Below, piece by piece: positions 50,909 through 63,792 of a DNA stretch of 64,000 nucleotides. The position numbers and the translations under genes are program-made. The notes beneath the pieces were generated by a model. The model worked only from the letters and a program-made list of their open reading frames with translations, searched no databases and was not told where the DNA came from. Position 1 is the first letter of the stretch. The number at the start of each line of letters is the position of its first letter. Source of the DNA: JAKAVN01 sp963734845 (GTDB taxonomy: Bacteria > Desulfobacterota > Binatia > Binatales > Binataceae); NCBI GenBank assembly GCA_963734845.1, contig CAVTIS010000009.1, forward strand, positions 62,001 through 126,000, given 5' to 3'.

Positions 50909-51243
50909 ATCAGAACGCTGGGCGCGGCGCCCTTCCTGCCGCCGGTAAATGCTGTGCCGGATACGGCCACCTGTGGAACTTCGTCGAAGCTGCGATTGAC
51001 ACTCAAAAACACCATCCGTTAACATCCCCGTCACACAGCCGCAGCGCGCCGCGCGCTGCGGCAAATGATTTGGGCCGATCCGTTGGCAACAGTTTCGCGT
51101 CACAGCCTCATCAAATGACAGGGCGGCGGCGGCCGGCAATGCGGCGTGCCGAGCCTCAGCAGTCGCGAGCGGCCTCTGGCATAGGCCTGTGCTATGCTCG
51201 ATGGCCCTTCAGCACGAGCGGATGGAAGGGACGCGGCCCGTGT
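50909..51243. other. Intergenic region between ispE and tRNA-Gln
   Basis: 335 nt without a gene. It contains the promoter candidate at 50996-51025 and short GC palindromes (GCAGCGCGCCGCGCGCTGC at about 51042). Nothing else was recognised. Confidence 0.5.
50996..51025 (+). promoter_or_regulatory. Candidate sigma-70 promoter for tRNA-Gln/prs
   Basis: A perfect TTGACA (50996-51001), an 18-nt spacer and TAACAT (51020-51025, four of six). It points toward tRNA-Gln and prs, about 220 nt downstream. Confidence 0.4.
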
Positions 51244-51319
51244 TGGGCGGTCGCCAAGCTGGTAAGGCACCAGGCTTTGGACCTGGCATTCGAAGGTTCG
51301 AATCCTTCCCGCCCAGCCA
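51244..51319 (+). tRNA. tRNA-Gln (TTG)
   Basis: 76 nt with encoded CCA. The acceptor is TGGGCGG/CCGCCCA, the D arm is short (GCC/GGC), the anticodon stem CCAGG/CCTGG holds loop CTTTGGA (anticodon TTG), and the T arm is GAAGG TTCGAAT CCTTC. U1:A72 is typical of tRNA-Gln. It precedes prs by about 90 nt. Confidence 0.95.
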
Positions 51320-51406
51320 TCAAACTTGAGTCCGGGAAGGCCGGGCAAGGACGCGGAGGCATAATGCGCGAACAGTCACGATTTTGGCTTGGCCGGAGGG
51401 GCCGGG

Positions 51407-52366
51407 ATGCCTGAGCGGGCGAAAGACGAACTGGAGATTTTCACCGGCAATTCCAACCCGGCGCTGGCGCGCGAGGTGTGCGAGCATCTCGGCGTGCGGC
51501 TGGGCGAGGCGGAAGTCGGCCGCTTTCCCGACGGCGAGGTGATGGTCGAAGTACGCGAGAACGTGCGCGGTGGCGACTGTTTCGTGCTCCAGTCGATCTG
51601 CACACCGCCCAACGAAAACCTGATGGAACTCCTACTGCTGATGGACGCACTCCGGCGCGCCTCGGCCAAGCGCATCACGGCCGTGATTCCTTACTTCGGC
51701 TACGCGCGCCAGGATCGCAAGGTCGCCCCGCGCGTGCCGATCAGCGCCAAATTGGTTGCCGACGTCATCACCGCCGCGGGCGCACTCCGCGTGCTCACGG
51801 TGGACCTCCATGCCGGTCAGATCCAGGGCTTCTTCAATATCCCGGTCGACAACCTCTACGCGATGCCGGTCCTGATCCAGTACCTGCGCAAACGCCTGGA
51901 GGGCCGCCGCGTCTCGGTGGTCTCACCCGACGCCGGCGGCGTGGAGCGTGCGCGCGCGTTTGCGCGCCGGCTCAACGCCAACCTCGCGATCATCGACAAA
52001 CGCCGCCCGCGCGCGAGCGAGGTGGCCGAGATGCAACTGGTCGGCGAAGTGCGCGACTCCTCGGCGCTGCTGGTGGACGACATGATTGATACCGCCGGCA
52101 CGATTACCGAGGCGGCCAAGGTGGTGATGAAAGCCGGAGCGACCGAGGTGCTGGCCTGCGCGACTCATCCGATTCTCTCGGACCCGGCCTGCGAGCGCCT
52201 GAACAAGTCGAATCTAACGGAATTGATCACCACCAACACCATCCCGCTGCGCGCCAAAGCGCAGGCGGAACTCGGCTCGCTCAAGGTGCTGTCGGTCGCG
52301 AGCCTTATAGCGGAAGCCATCCGGCGCATACATAATGAAGAGTCGGTCAGCTCGCTTTTCACTTGA
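51407..52366 (+). CDS. prs: Ribose-phosphate pyrophosphokinase
   Basis: A 319-residue PRPP synthetase. It has FSDGE-like FPDGEVMVEVRENVRGGD, YFGYARQDRK (ATP site), VDLHAGQIQGFF (the flexible-loop/metal site), VSPDAGGVERARAFA and the PRPP signature LLVDDMIDTAGTI. ATG 51407 has GGAGGGGCCGGG ahead of it; the TTG 18 nt earlier is less likely. It supplies PRPP for nucleotide and His/Trp synthesis. rplY follows. Confidence 0.95.
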   Translation: MPERAKDELEIFTGNSNPALAREVCEHLGVRLGEAEVGRFPDGEVMVEVRENVRGGDCFVLQSICTPPNENLMELLLLMDALRRASAKRITAVIPYFGYARQDRKVAPRVPISAKLVADVITAAGALRVLTVDLHAGQIQGFFNIPVDNLYAMPVLIQYLRKRLEGRRVSVVSPDAGGVERARAFARRLNANLAIIDKRRPRASEVAEMQLVGEVRDSSALLVDDMIDTAGTITEAAKVVMKAGATEVLACATHPILSDPACERLNKSNLTELITTNTIPLRAKAQAELGSLKVLSVASLIAEAIRRIHNEESVSSLFT

Positions 52367-52450
52367 CCGACGGGTTCGATCGATTCGATTGCCTCAACGC
52401 CGAATAATTATTCTCGAGCGATATACGCCGATTTTTCAAGTGAGGACGTG

Positions 52451-53179
52451 ATGGAGACTGTCGAACTGGGCGCCGAAATCAGAGAGATGCGGCCCAAGAG
52501 CCGCCGCAATGGTCTGCGCCGCGAAGGGCATATTCCGGCCGTGCTCTACGGACCCAAGACCAAGGCGACCGCAATCGCCATCAGCGGCGCCGAGTTGCGC
52601 ACGCGCGTTTCCGCCAGCGCTCGCCAACGCCTGATGCGGCTCAAATCGAGCTCGCCCGAGCTCAACGACCGCCACGTCATCGTGAAGGAAATTCAACGCG
52701 CGCCGGTCAGCGGCAACTTTCTTCACGCCGATCTTTACGAAGTCGATCTTACGCAGGCGCTCCGCGTCTCGGTGCCACTGCGCTTCACCGGCAAAGCCCA
52801 CGGCGTGGCCGAGGGCGGCATCCTGGGACCGCTGGTGCGTGAGGTCGAGGTCGAATGCCTGCCGCTCGAGATTCCCGACGTGGTCGAAGTCGACGTCACC
52901 GCGCTCGACATCCATGACGTGATCCACATTTCCGCTATGACCTTCCCCGGGAACATCAAGCCGATTTTCGATACCGACTATCCCGTGGTAACCGTGCTGC
53001 CTCCGACCGTCGCCGAAGCGCCGGTCGCCGTCGCAGCCGAGGCCGCGCCAGTCGAAGGCGCCGAAGCTGCCGAAGGCGCAGCCGCCGCACCGGCCGCCGC
53101 CGAGGCGGGCGCCAAGGAAGGCGCCAAGGGCGGCGCCAAGGAAGCCGCCGCCGAAAAGGGCGGCGGCAAGAAGGGCTGA
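52451..53179 (+). CDS. rplY: Large ribosomal subunit protein bL25 (CTC form)
   Basis: A 242-residue 5S rRNA-binding protein of the long CTC type. The L25 core (GLRREGHIPAVLYGPKTKATAI) is followed by the TL5 beta domain (VDLTQALRVSVPLRFTGKAHG, VECLPLEIPDVVEVDVTALD). The last 55 residues are low-complexity Ala/Glu/Gly/Lys (EGAKGGAKEAAAEKGGGKKG). The ATG is at 52451, directly after a GTG. The usual downstream pth gene is absent; dnaE follows instead. A 10-bp GC palindrome (53189-53209) lies just after the stop. Confidence 0.93.
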   Translation: METVELGAEIREMRPKSRRNGLRREGHIPAVLYGPKTKATAIAISGAELRTRVSASARQRLMRLKSSSPELNDRHVIVKEIQRAPVSGNFLHADLYEVDLTQALRVSVPLRFTGKAHGVAEGGILGPLVREVEVECLPLEIPDVVEVDVTALDIHDVIHISAMTFPGNIKPIFDTDYPVVTVLPPTVAEAPVAVAAEAAPVEGAEAAEGAAAAPAAAEAGAKEGAKGGAKEAAAEKGGGKKG

Positions 53180-53349
53180 CGGGAACCGCCGCGCCGCCCG
53201 GCGGCGCGGTCGCGCCGCCGGCGCTTGCCCGTGCCCGCTCAAGCGGCGCCGCGCGGGAAACGCGGAGTCGCGGTCGCGAGGCTGGCGCCTTTGGCGGCGG
53301 CCTCGCGACCGGCGGCGGTGGTTGTTGTTGCTGAGGAGGTTATGTTCCG

Positions 53350-56811
<3,462 letters not shown>

Positions 56812-56854
56812 GGTTTTTTCACCTTCACCCGGAAAGGGCGAGGTAATAAGTCGT

Positions 56855-57616
56855 CTACCAGATGCCGGGGATGAAACACTCGGTCTCCTGCAAATAGCGC
56901 GCGTACGGGTCGCCGAACTGCACCAGCATCTCGGCCTCTTCCGTCGCCGCGCGCATCCGGCCCATCACGATCCCGAAGATGAGCGTCAGCGCCGCGCTCA
57001 CCGGCGCGCCGAACTCGAGCGTCCATGCGAAAACCACCAGGAATTCGCCGAGCCAGATCGGATGACGGATCGTGCCGTAAAGCCCGTTGCGCACCAGCGC
57101 CTTTGGACCACCAGCTTCCGGTGTCGAACTGAAGAAGCCCAACTGGATGCGCGCGCCGAGCGTCAGCCATAGACCCAGCAGTTCCATCAGCAAACCCATC
57201 GCCTGCACCCATCGCGCCACTTCGCTGCCATAGATGTACGTGCGCTCGAATGGCGCCGCCGCGAACAGCAGCAGCACCGGCAACTGACGCAGGATCGATC
57301 CCGAAAGCAGCGCCGTGTCAGGCGGCGGTTCGAAATCCTCGCGCACCATCACATCCGCGAAACGAAACCCCGCGTATGCGATCAGATAGGCGAGGATATA
57401 CGGATATTCGCCGAAGTACTGAGTGATTCCCAGTCCCAGCGCAACTGCGCCCACCGCCGCCACCAGGAACACTACAAGCTCGGAGACCCGGATATCGATC
57501 CGCCGCCAACGCCGCGGCGCCACACTCGCGGGAACCGGGCCAAGACCGCCGGTGGGCGCTTTCAATTCGCCGGTCGGCTTGCGCGGCTCGGATTGCGCTC
57601 CGTCTCCCCCTTTCAT
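56855..57616 (-). CDS. Isoprenylcysteine methyltransferase-like (ICMT/PEMT family) membrane protein
   Basis: A 253-residue protein with about five helices. The C-terminal cytoplasmic signature is LVRNGLYGTIRHPIWLGEFL (RHP motif), followed by EEAEMLVQFGDPYARYLQET, the SAM-binding end of ICMT/NnrU-like enzymes. It should methylate a lipid or small molecule at the membrane. The long N-terminus is Pro/Gly-rich and probably cytoplasmic. Convergent with dnaE. Confidence 0.82.
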   Translation of the reverse strand: MKGGDGAQSEPRKPTGELKAPTGGLGPVPASVAPRRWRRIDIRVSELVVFLVAAVGAVALGLGITQYFGEYPYILAYLIAYAGFRFADVMVREDFEPPPDTALLSGSILRQLPVLLLFAAAPFERTYIYGSEVARWVQAMGLLMELLGLWLTLGARIQLGFFSSTPEAGGPKALVRNGLYGTIRHPIWLGEFLVVFAWTLEFGAPVSAALTLIFGIVMGRMRAATEEAEMLVQFGDPYARYLQETECFIPGIW

Positions 57617-57700
57617 GTCGGCAAATCTTGGCAGGATGGGCAGCGCGATTCAAAGGTTACGCCGGCTGGCGTGCGTCAACGCCCGCGGCCCCGAGGCGCA

Positions 57701-58681
57701 CTAGCCCAGACGGCGCAAGGTGTCGCGGTCGCCGATCGCGACCAGGAAGTCGCCGGCCTCGATACGGGTTGCGGGATCGGGAATCAGCCTGCTCGGAGCG
57801 TTGCCGCGCTTGAGCGCGACTATCCGCAGGCGGGTCGAGCTCTGCTCGACCCCAGCAATGGCCTGGCCGATCAGCGCGCTGCCTTCCGCCACGCGAATCT
57901 CCTCGAGGTCGATCTCGGCGCCACGCCCCGGAAACGACAGCTCCAGGAAATCGACCACCGAGGGGCGCATGATGCTGGCCGCCAGCCGCAATCCGCCCCA
58001 TTGGTACGCCGAGATCGCCTGGTCCGCCCCCGCCATTCGCAGACGCTGCAAGCCGGATTCCGATTCGCCGCGCGCGTGTATGAGAATTTTCGGATTCATC
58101 GTGCGCGCCGAAAGCGTGATGTACACGTTGTCGGCGTCAGACGCGGTTACCGCCACGACGGCGCGCGCCCGCCGCAGACCCGCATCCTCCAGCACACGAT
58201 CCTCGAGCGCCGAACCGATTACGTAGAGCAAATTCCCCGCGGCTAACTCGGCCTCACGCGCAGGATCGCGCTCGACTATCACTGCCGCGCCGCCGCTGCG
58301 CGCCACTTCTTCGGCCACCACACGGCCCATCCGGCCGAAGCCGCAAATCACGACGTGGCCCTCGAGTTGTTCGATCTTGCGCTTCATCGAAACCCTCCCG
58401 ACCATCTCGCGGAACTGGCCCTCAATCACGAACTGGGTGACGGCGGCAAAAAGATAGAAGGCGGTGCCGACGCCGACCACGATCAGCCCCATCGTGAATA
58501 CCCGTCCGTCCGTATCGAGCGGCTTCACCTCCTGGTAGCCGACGGTGGAGATGGTGATAACGGTCATGTAGAGCGCGTCGAGCGCCGACATGTGCTCGAT
58601 AGCCATGTAGCCGATCGTGCCGCCTGCCGTAAGGACAACGATGCCGGCTATTGCGACCAGGAACCTGCGTCCCGGGCTCAT
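57701..58681 (-). CDS. Potassium channel protein with RCK domains
   Basis: A 326-residue two-helix channel subunit. Helix one (FLVAIAGIVVLTAGGTIGYMAIE) leads to the pore loop TISTVGYQEVKPL and helix two (GLIVVGVGTAFYLFAAVTQF). RCK_N follows (HVVICGFGRMGRVVAEEVA) and then RCK_C with the regulatory NAD-type fold. The filter reads TVGYQ instead of the common TVGYG. It resembles MthK-like channels. It lies close to trxB on the same strand, with 61 nt between. Confidence 0.9.
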   Translation of the reverse strand: MSPGRRFLVAIAGIVVLTAGGTIGYMAIEHMSALDALYMTVITISTVGYQEVKPLDTDGRVFTMGLIVVGVGTAFYLFAAVTQFVIEGQFREMVGRVSMKRKIEQLEGHVVICGFGRMGRVVAEEVARSGGAAVIVERDPAREAELAAGNLLYVIGSALEDRVLEDAGLRRARAVVAVTASDADNVYITLSARTMNPKILIHARGESESGLQRLRMAGADQAISAYQWGGLRLAASIMRPSVVDFLELSFPGRGAEIDLEEIRVAEGSALIGQAIAGVEQSSTRLRIVALKRGNAPSRLIPDPATRIEAGDFLVAIGDRDTLRRLG

Positions 58682-58742
58682 CGGCTCATCCGATGAGTTC
58701 GCGCTTGGCAGGCGCGCAGGCTGTTTTCTCGCTACGCAGAAT

Positions 58743-59684
58743 TCAGGATGCCTCGTGCGCCTCGAGCCAGCGCTCGGCGTCGATCGCCGCCATGCATCCG
58801 GTGCCCGCCGCGGTCACCGCCTGGCGGTAGACCTTGTCGGCGACGTCGCCGGCTGCGAACACGCCGTCGATGTTGGTGTAGGTCGATCCGTTGCAGACCT
58901 TCAGGTAGCCGACTTCGTCCATCTCGAGCTGGCCCTCGAAGAGGCGGGTATTGGGCTGATGGCCGATCGCTACGAACACCGCGTCGGTGCGAAAATCGCT
59001 CGACGCGCCGGTGTTGAAGTCCTTGAGCCGCACGCTGCTCACCCCGGTCTTCTGCTCGCCGACGATTTCCTCGATGACCGAGTTCCAGATAAAGGCGATC
59101 TTCGGATTGGCCGCCGCACGGTCCTGCATGATCTTGGAAGCACGAAGGGCACTCCGCCGATGGACCACGGTCACCTTCGTGCAAAAACGCGTGAGAAACG
59201 TCGCCTCTTCCATCGCGGTGTCGCCGCCGCCCACCACCACCGCCTCCTTGTTCTTGAAAAACGCGCCGTCGCAAGTCGCGCACGCGCTCACCCCGTAACC
59301 CATCAGGCGTTTTTCCGATTCGATCCCTAGCAGCTTGGCCGACGCGCCCGTCGCGACGATGAGGGCTTCCGCACCGATCGTGCTGACGCCCGCAGTCAGC
59401 TTGAACGGCCGCTTACGCAGATCGACCGCGGTCACTTCGCCAAACACAAACTTCGTTCCGAAGCGCTCGGCCTGGCGCCGGAACACATCCATCATCTCGG
59501 GGCCATGGATTCCGTGTTCGAAGCCGGGATAGTTCTCGACCTCCGTAGTGATGGTGAGTTGGCCGCCCGGCTGTGCGCCTTCAATCAGCAGTGGGGAAAG
59601 ATTGGCCCGTGCCGCATAGAGCGCGGCGGTGAGACCCGCGGGACCGGATCCGAGAATCACGAGGCGATAGGTTTCGTCTGCCAT
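58743..59684 (-). CDS. trxB: Thioredoxin reductase
   Basis: A 313-residue NADPH-dependent flavoenzyme. The FAD site is GSGPAGLTAALYAARA (12-27). The redox pair Cys135/Cys138 is in ACATCDGAFF, the NADPH site is VVGGGDTAMEEATFL, and the C-terminal FAD segment is GVFAAGDVADKVYRQAV. Complete. It supplies electrons to thioredoxins, including possibly the TlpA system through DsbD-like relays. The upstream gap with moaC holds both promoters. Confidence 0.95.
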   Translation of the reverse strand: MADETYRLVILGSGPAGLTAALYAARANLSPLLIEGAQPGGQLTITTEVENYPGFEHGIHGPEMMDVFRRQAERFGTKFVFGEVTAVDLRKRPFKLTAGVSTIGAEALIVATGASAKLLGIESEKRLMGYGVSACATCDGAFFKNKEAVVVGGGDTAMEEATFLTRFCTKVTVVHRRSALRASKIMQDRAAANPKIAFIWNSVIEEIVGEQKTGVSSVRLKDFNTGASSDFRTDAVFVAIGHQPNTRLFEGQLEMDEVGYLKVCNGSTYTNIDGVFAAGDVADKVYRQAVTAAGTGCMAAIDAERWLEAHEAS

Positions 59685-59809
59685 TTATCTGATTGTCGAT
59701 TGCCTTTGCTGAAAAATCGCGCACCGCGCGCGCGTCGTCTCTATTCTTATTCTAGCGCTTTATTGTATCGGCGCATCGCGTCAACATAAGCTCTTAGCCG
59801 CCGCCCCCG

Positions 59810-60358
59810 ATGCCGCGCAAGAAGCCCACAGCCAAACTTTCCGACCCCGCCACGCGCGGCACGCTCACCCATCTCGATCGCCGCGGACGCGTGCGGATGG
59901 TCGACGTAGGCGAAAAGCCGGTGACGCGGCGCGAGGCGCTGGCGCGCGGTGCGGTCAAAATGGAGCCGGCGACCCTTGACGCGATTGTCGGCGGACGGCT
60001 CAACAAGGGCGAAGCGTTGGCAGCGGCGCGGCTCGCCGGAATCATGGCGGCCAAGCGCACCCATGAGCTAATCCCGCTCTGCCATCAGATTCCGCTGGAG
60101 GTCGTCGAGATCGAATTCCGCCCCGACCTCGCGCGCGCGACGCTCCATATCCAGGCCCGCGCGGCGACCGTGGCCCGCACTGGCGTCGAGATGGAAGCGC
60201 TGGTGGCGCTGAGCGTGGCGGCGCTGACGATCTATGACATGGCCAAGGCGATCGATCGCGCGATGACGATCGAAGCCATCCGCCTGGTCGGTAAATCGGG
60301 CGGGCGCAGCGGCACTTTCAAGCGCGCGGGCGAGCCTCGATGGCCGTCGGACAGTTGA
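59810..60358 (+). CDS. moaC: Cyclic pyranopterin monophosphate synthase
   Basis: A 182-residue enzyme completing the first step of molybdenum-cofactor synthesis. It has RMVDVGEKPVTRREALARG, KRTHELIPLCHQIPLEVVE, the active-site run GVEMEALVALSVAALTIYD and MAKAIDRAM, and GKSGGRSG at the end. All match MoaC. No other moa gene is near. It is followed after four nt by an RlmI-like methyltransferase. Confidence 0.95.
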   Translation: MPRKKPTAKLSDPATRGTLTHLDRRGRVRMVDVGEKPVTRREALARGAVKMEPATLDAIVGGRLNKGEALAAARLAGIMAAKRTHELIPLCHQIPLEVVEIEFRPDLARATLHIQARAATVARTGVEMEALVALSVAALTIYDMAKAIDRAMTIEAIRLVGKSGGRSGTFKRAGEPRWPSDS

Positions 60359-60362
60359 AAAT

Positions 60363-61589
60363 TTGAAAATCCCGCGGCCGGACGGCGCTTCGATAACCCC
60401 TGGACGGATCTTCCTCAAAAAGGGCCGCGACGGACCGATTCGCGGCGGCAATCCCTGGGTCTTCTCGCAGGCGATCGATCGCGTCGAGCCCTCCGCGATC
60501 GAAGCCGGCGCGCGCGTGTGGGTGCTCGACGCGGCCGGCGCGACGCTCGGTCATGGCTATTGCAATCCCGCGACCACAATCGCGGTGCGGATGCTCGCGC
60601 TCGGCGGCGAGCCCGGCCCCGCCGAAATTATCGGCTGGCGGATGGAGCGCGCGTGGAAACTGCGCGAGAGCGTCATCGGTGCGGATACCGATTGCTACCG
60701 GATGCTCAACGGCGACGGCGACGGCCTCTCGGGCGTCGTCGTCGATCGCTACGGCGATGTCGCGGTGGTGCAATTGCTGACCGCGGGCGCCGAGCGGATG
60801 CGCAATGAGATCGTCGAGCATCTCAAGTCGATGATCTCGCCGCGCGCGATTTTCGAGCGCAGTCAGGGCGCGGTGCGCCGGCAGGAGGGACTCGAGGATA
60901 CCGTCGGAATGATCGCGGGTGCAGCCGCCGGCGAAGTGAGCGTGAGTGAAATTCGGGTTAGCGAGAACGGCATAAAGATGATCGTTGACCTCGAGCATGG
61001 CCAAAAGAGCGGAGCGTTTCTCGATCAGCGCGAAAACCGGGCGCGCTTCGGTGCGCTCGCCGCCGGCGCGCGCGTGCTCGATTTGTGCTGCTACACCGGC
61101 GGCTTCGCGCTGCACGCGCTGAAGGGCGGCGCGGCAGAGGTCGTCGCCGTCGACACTTCGGCGCACGCACTCGACCGGGCGCAGCGCAACCTTGAGCTCA
61201 ACGGCTATCCGGCGAGCGCCGTTCGCCTCGTGCATGGGGAAGCGGGTATCTTTCTGGGTAAGCGCAATGAGCGTTTCGATTTGATCGTGCTTGATCCACC
61301 GCCATTTGCGCGCTCTCGCGCCGACGCGCGGCGCGCCGAACATCTCTACGTCGAACTCAACGCGCTGGCCCTCGGCGCGCTTAACCCGGGCGGCTTCCTG
61401 ATGACCTTCAGTTGCTCCTCGCACTTTTGCGGCGAAGACTTCGTCCGTGCGGTGCGTATTGCCGAGGGCCGTTCCGGGCGCCGGATGCGCCTGCTTGCGC
61501 GCCTTGGCCCCGGTCCCGATCATCCGGTGCTACTCGGCCATTCCGAGGGCGAATATTTGACCGGCGTGCTATTGCGCGATCTGGACTAG
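60363..61589 (+). CDS. RlmI-like 23S rRNA (cytosine) methyltransferase
   Basis: A 408-residue class I methyltransferase. An N-terminal PUA domain (RIFLKKGRDGPIRGGNPWVFS) is followed by an EEHEE-type domain and a SAM domain. SAM motif I is VLDLCCYTGGFALHALKGGA and motif IV DPPPFARSRAD; the C-terminal segment SCSSHF contains the Cys used by C5-methyltransferases. It looks like RlmI/YccW. The start appears to be TTG 60363, as no better codon is in frame. Confidence 0.87.
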   Translation: MKIPRPDGASITPGRIFLKKGRDGPIRGGNPWVFSQAIDRVEPSAIEAGARVWVLDAAGATLGHGYCNPATTIAVRMLALGGEPGPAEIIGWRMERAWKLRESVIGADTDCYRMLNGDGDGLSGVVVDRYGDVAVVQLLTAGAERMRNEIVEHLKSMISPRAIFERSQGAVRRQEGLEDTVGMIAGAAAGEVSVSEIRVSENGIKMIVDLEHGQKSGAFLDQRENRARFGALAAGARVLDLCCYTGGFALHALKGGAAEVVAVDTSAHALDRAQRNLELNGYPASAVRLVHGEAGIFLGKRNERFDLIVLDPPPFARSRADARRAEHLYVELNALALGALNPGGFLMTFSCSSHFCGEDFVRAVRIAEGRSGRRMRLLARLGPGPDHPVLLGHSEGEYLTGVLLRDLD

Positions 61590-61603
61590 CGGGACGGATT
61601 GAC

Positions 61604-61792
61604 CTCTCCTGGTGCGGGAGAGCTTTGCGCAACGCATGCGATCGACATCTCTTAACCTCTCCTTGACCAGGAGAGGGCGCCGCGAGCATCGCGCGCGGTC
61701 TCTCTGAATTCTATTGCGCCACAGCCACTTCGAGCGTTTGCCAAAAGCGACCTTTGTACCTCTCCTAACCCTCTCCTTGGACAAGAAGAGGG
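61604..61792. repeat. Dispersed hairpin-rich intergenic repeat, copy B
   Basis: About 190 bp between the RlmI-like gene and the VOC gene. Hairpins lie at 61604-61622, 61656-61676 (perfect 8 bp) and 61769-61792 (one mismatch, loop GGAC). The blocks CGCCGCGAGCATCGCG (61678-61693) and CACTTCGAGC (61726-61735) match copy A exactly. Confidence 0.75.
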
Positions 61793-61808
61793 AATATAAT
61801 CATAAGGC

Positions 61809-62192
61809 ATGAAGCTCGAGCGGCTTGACCATTTCGGAATCGAGGTCGGCGACCTGGCGCACGCCGAGAGCTTCTACACCGAAGTTCTCGGGCTGAGTGT
61901 CGTGACTCATCTCGGCGACCAGGTACTGCTGGATTGCGGCGGACAGAATCTCGCGCTGTTTCACGTCGCGCGCCCTCCGCTATCGCCCGCTGAGCGCCAC
62001 GCGCGGATTTCGCATCCGCTCGGGCGGGGCCATCATGCCTTTCGCGTGAGCCGCGCCGATTTCGCCACCGCCAAGGGACGCCTCACCGAGGCCGGCGTCG
62101 AGAGCGCACAGCCGATCGATTGGGGCGATCACGATTGCCTCTACTTCCTCGATCCCGACGGCAACCTGCTCGAGATCGTAAGCTATCGTTAG
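61809..62192 (+). CDS. VOC family protein (glyoxalase/dioxygenase-like)
   Basis: A 127-residue single-chain protein with two beta-alpha-beta-beta-beta modules. RLDHFGIEVGDLAHAESFYTEVLG gives the first metal His, GHHAFRVSRADF the second, and FLDPDGNLLEIVSY the metal Glu. Substrate unknown. It is the only gene between copy B of the repeat and a convergent hypothetical. Confidence 0.88.
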   Translation: MKLERLDHFGIEVGDLAHAESFYTEVLGLSVVTHLGDQVLLDCGGQNLALFHVARPPLSPAERHARISHPLGRGHHAFRVSRADFATAKGRLTEAGVESAQPIDWGDHDCLYFLDPDGNLLEIVSYR

Positions 62193-62231
62193 ACCGGTTT
62201 TTTGGGATTCGCTGCAGGTGCGGTGCAATCT

Positions 62232-62537
62232 TCAGCGGCGCACGCGCAGGCCGAGCGTGGTGCTGGAGTCTGAAATCTCGTTGACCAGGTTCGCAGCTTC
62301 GCTCAGTTCGGGCCGGTTGGCGAGCTCCAGCCATTGCGGCTCGGCACTCATCGGGCCGCCTTTGAGCGAGATCGCGCGCAGATTGATCGCGATATCCAGC
62401 AGCATCAGGTCGCGCGGCAACGGCGAGCGCGTCGGCGCATCGGCCGGGTAATATTCCAGTTGCGCCACCAGCGCGCTCAGCTCATCCTCGCTCATCTGCG
62501 CGAGCCGCAAAACGTCTTTGAGGTCGATCTTTTCCAT
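62232..62537 (-). CDS. Small hypothetical protein (101 aa)
   Basis: Not recognised. An acidic, helical protein (LKDVLRLAQMSEDELSALVAQL; PQWLELANRPELSEAANLVNE) without membrane segments or Cys. It ends 39 nt from the VOC gene and is divergent from the LLM gene. Confidence 0.5.
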   Translation of the reverse strand: MEKIDLKDVLRLAQMSEDELSALVAQLEYYPADAPTRSPLPRDLMLLDIAINLRAISLKGGPMSAEPQWLELANRPELSEAANLVNEISDSSTTLGLRVRR

Positions 62538-62662
62538 CCCCTGTCAGCATAGCAGCCACGCCGCCGATCCGCAGCGCGCGCGCCGAGGGCGGTTGCCGGA
62601 GGACCGGACGGTGTGCCATGAAGCACTCAGCCCGCGAAGCAGTAGGTAAAAGGAGTACGATC

Positions 62663-63730
62663 GTGAAGTTCGGCCTTTTCTTCCAGCTACCCTGCGCTGC
62701 GACGCAATCCCAGCCGGTCCGCTACCAGGAGACGATCGAGCAGATCGTGCTCGCCGACCAGCTCGGTTTCGACGTCGCCTGGATGGCCGAGCTGCACTTC
62801 TTCAGGAACTTTTCGATAATGCCATCGCCGCTGATGGTCGCGGTCGCTGTCGCTCAGCACACCCGGCGCATACGGCTCGGCACCGCGGTGACGCTGCTGC
62901 CGTTCCACCATCCGATGCGCGCTGCCGAGGAGGCGGCGACCGCCGACCTGTTGACCGGCGGGCGGTTGGAGTACGGCGTAGGGCGCGGCACGATCGCGGT
63001 GCACTTCCAGGGCTTCGGGGTGGCGCGCGACGAAAGCCGCGAGCGCTTCGAGGAGGCGCTGGAGATTATCGTGGGCGCATGGACCGCAGAGCGGGTCAGC
63101 TACAAAGGCCGCTTTTACCAGGTCACCGACGTCGCGGTGGAGCCGCGGCCGCTCCAGAAGCCACATCCGCCGATCCGAATCGCCGCCAACAGCCCTGAGA
63201 CCGCCGAGTTTGCCGGCCGCAAGGGTTATGACGTTTTGGTCGCCTCGCCCATCAACCCGGTGCCCGGCTTCTATGAGCACATCCGCGCCTACCGCGCGGC
63301 GCTCAAAACCGGCACCCGTCCCGAGCATCCGGGCGACGTTGCGGCGCTTTTCTTCGTGTGTCCACATACCAGCCGCGCCGCCGCGCGTGCCGAGGCCGAG
63401 GGGAGTTTGCTCCATTACTTCCGCACGATCGGCGAGCAGGCGATGATTGGCGGCCGCGGCCAGTACGAGGGCTCTTACGCCTACCTTGAACAGGTGCGCG
63501 ATCGCGCGGCTGCGATGACTTACGAGATCGTCGACGAGACGATGGCGGTTTACGGATCGCCCGAGGAATGCATCGCGCGGATCAACGACGTTTACGAGCA
63601 TAGCGGAATCGATCAGCTCGTATGCTGGTTCAACGCCGGCGGTCTGATACCGCATCGCGACGTGATGGCGACGATGGAGCGCTTCGCGGCGAAAGTGATG
63701 CCGGCCGTGCACGGCCTGGGTGCGCGCTGA
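62663..63730 (+). CDS. LLM class flavin-dependent oxidoreductase (355 aa)
   Basis: Opens VKFGLFFQLPCAATQSQPVR at a GTG with AGGAG seven nt upstream; the frame 15 codons longer starts at ATG 62618 but has a poorer site. Contains WMAELHFFRNFSIMPSPL, RIRLGTAVTLLPFHHPMRAAEE, LEYGVGRGTIAVHFQG and KPHPPIRIAANSPETAEFAG. The common EHH is replaced by ELHF. This is the fourth LLM enzyme in the window and is 46 kb from the others. Confidence 0.88.
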   Translation: MKFGLFFQLPCAATQSQPVRYQETIEQIVLADQLGFDVAWMAELHFFRNFSIMPSPLMVAVAVAQHTRRIRLGTAVTLLPFHHPMRAAEEAATADLLTGGRLEYGVGRGTIAVHFQGFGVARDESRERFEEALEIIVGAWTAERVSYKGRFYQVTDVAVEPRPLQKPHPPIRIAANSPETAEFAGRKGYDVLVASPINPVPGFYEHIRAYRAALKTGTRPEHPGDVAALFFVCPHTSRAAARAEAEGSLLHYFRTIGEQAMIGGRGQYEGSYAYLEQVRDRAAAMTYEIVDETMAVYGSPEECIARINDVYEHSGIDQLVCWFNAGGLIPHRDVMATMERFAAKVMPAVHGLGAR

Positions 63731-63792
63731 AACATTCCCGCGCGTGGAAGCAAAATAGTACAGGCCCCGGGTCCATGAGCTAGTCATTTGTT

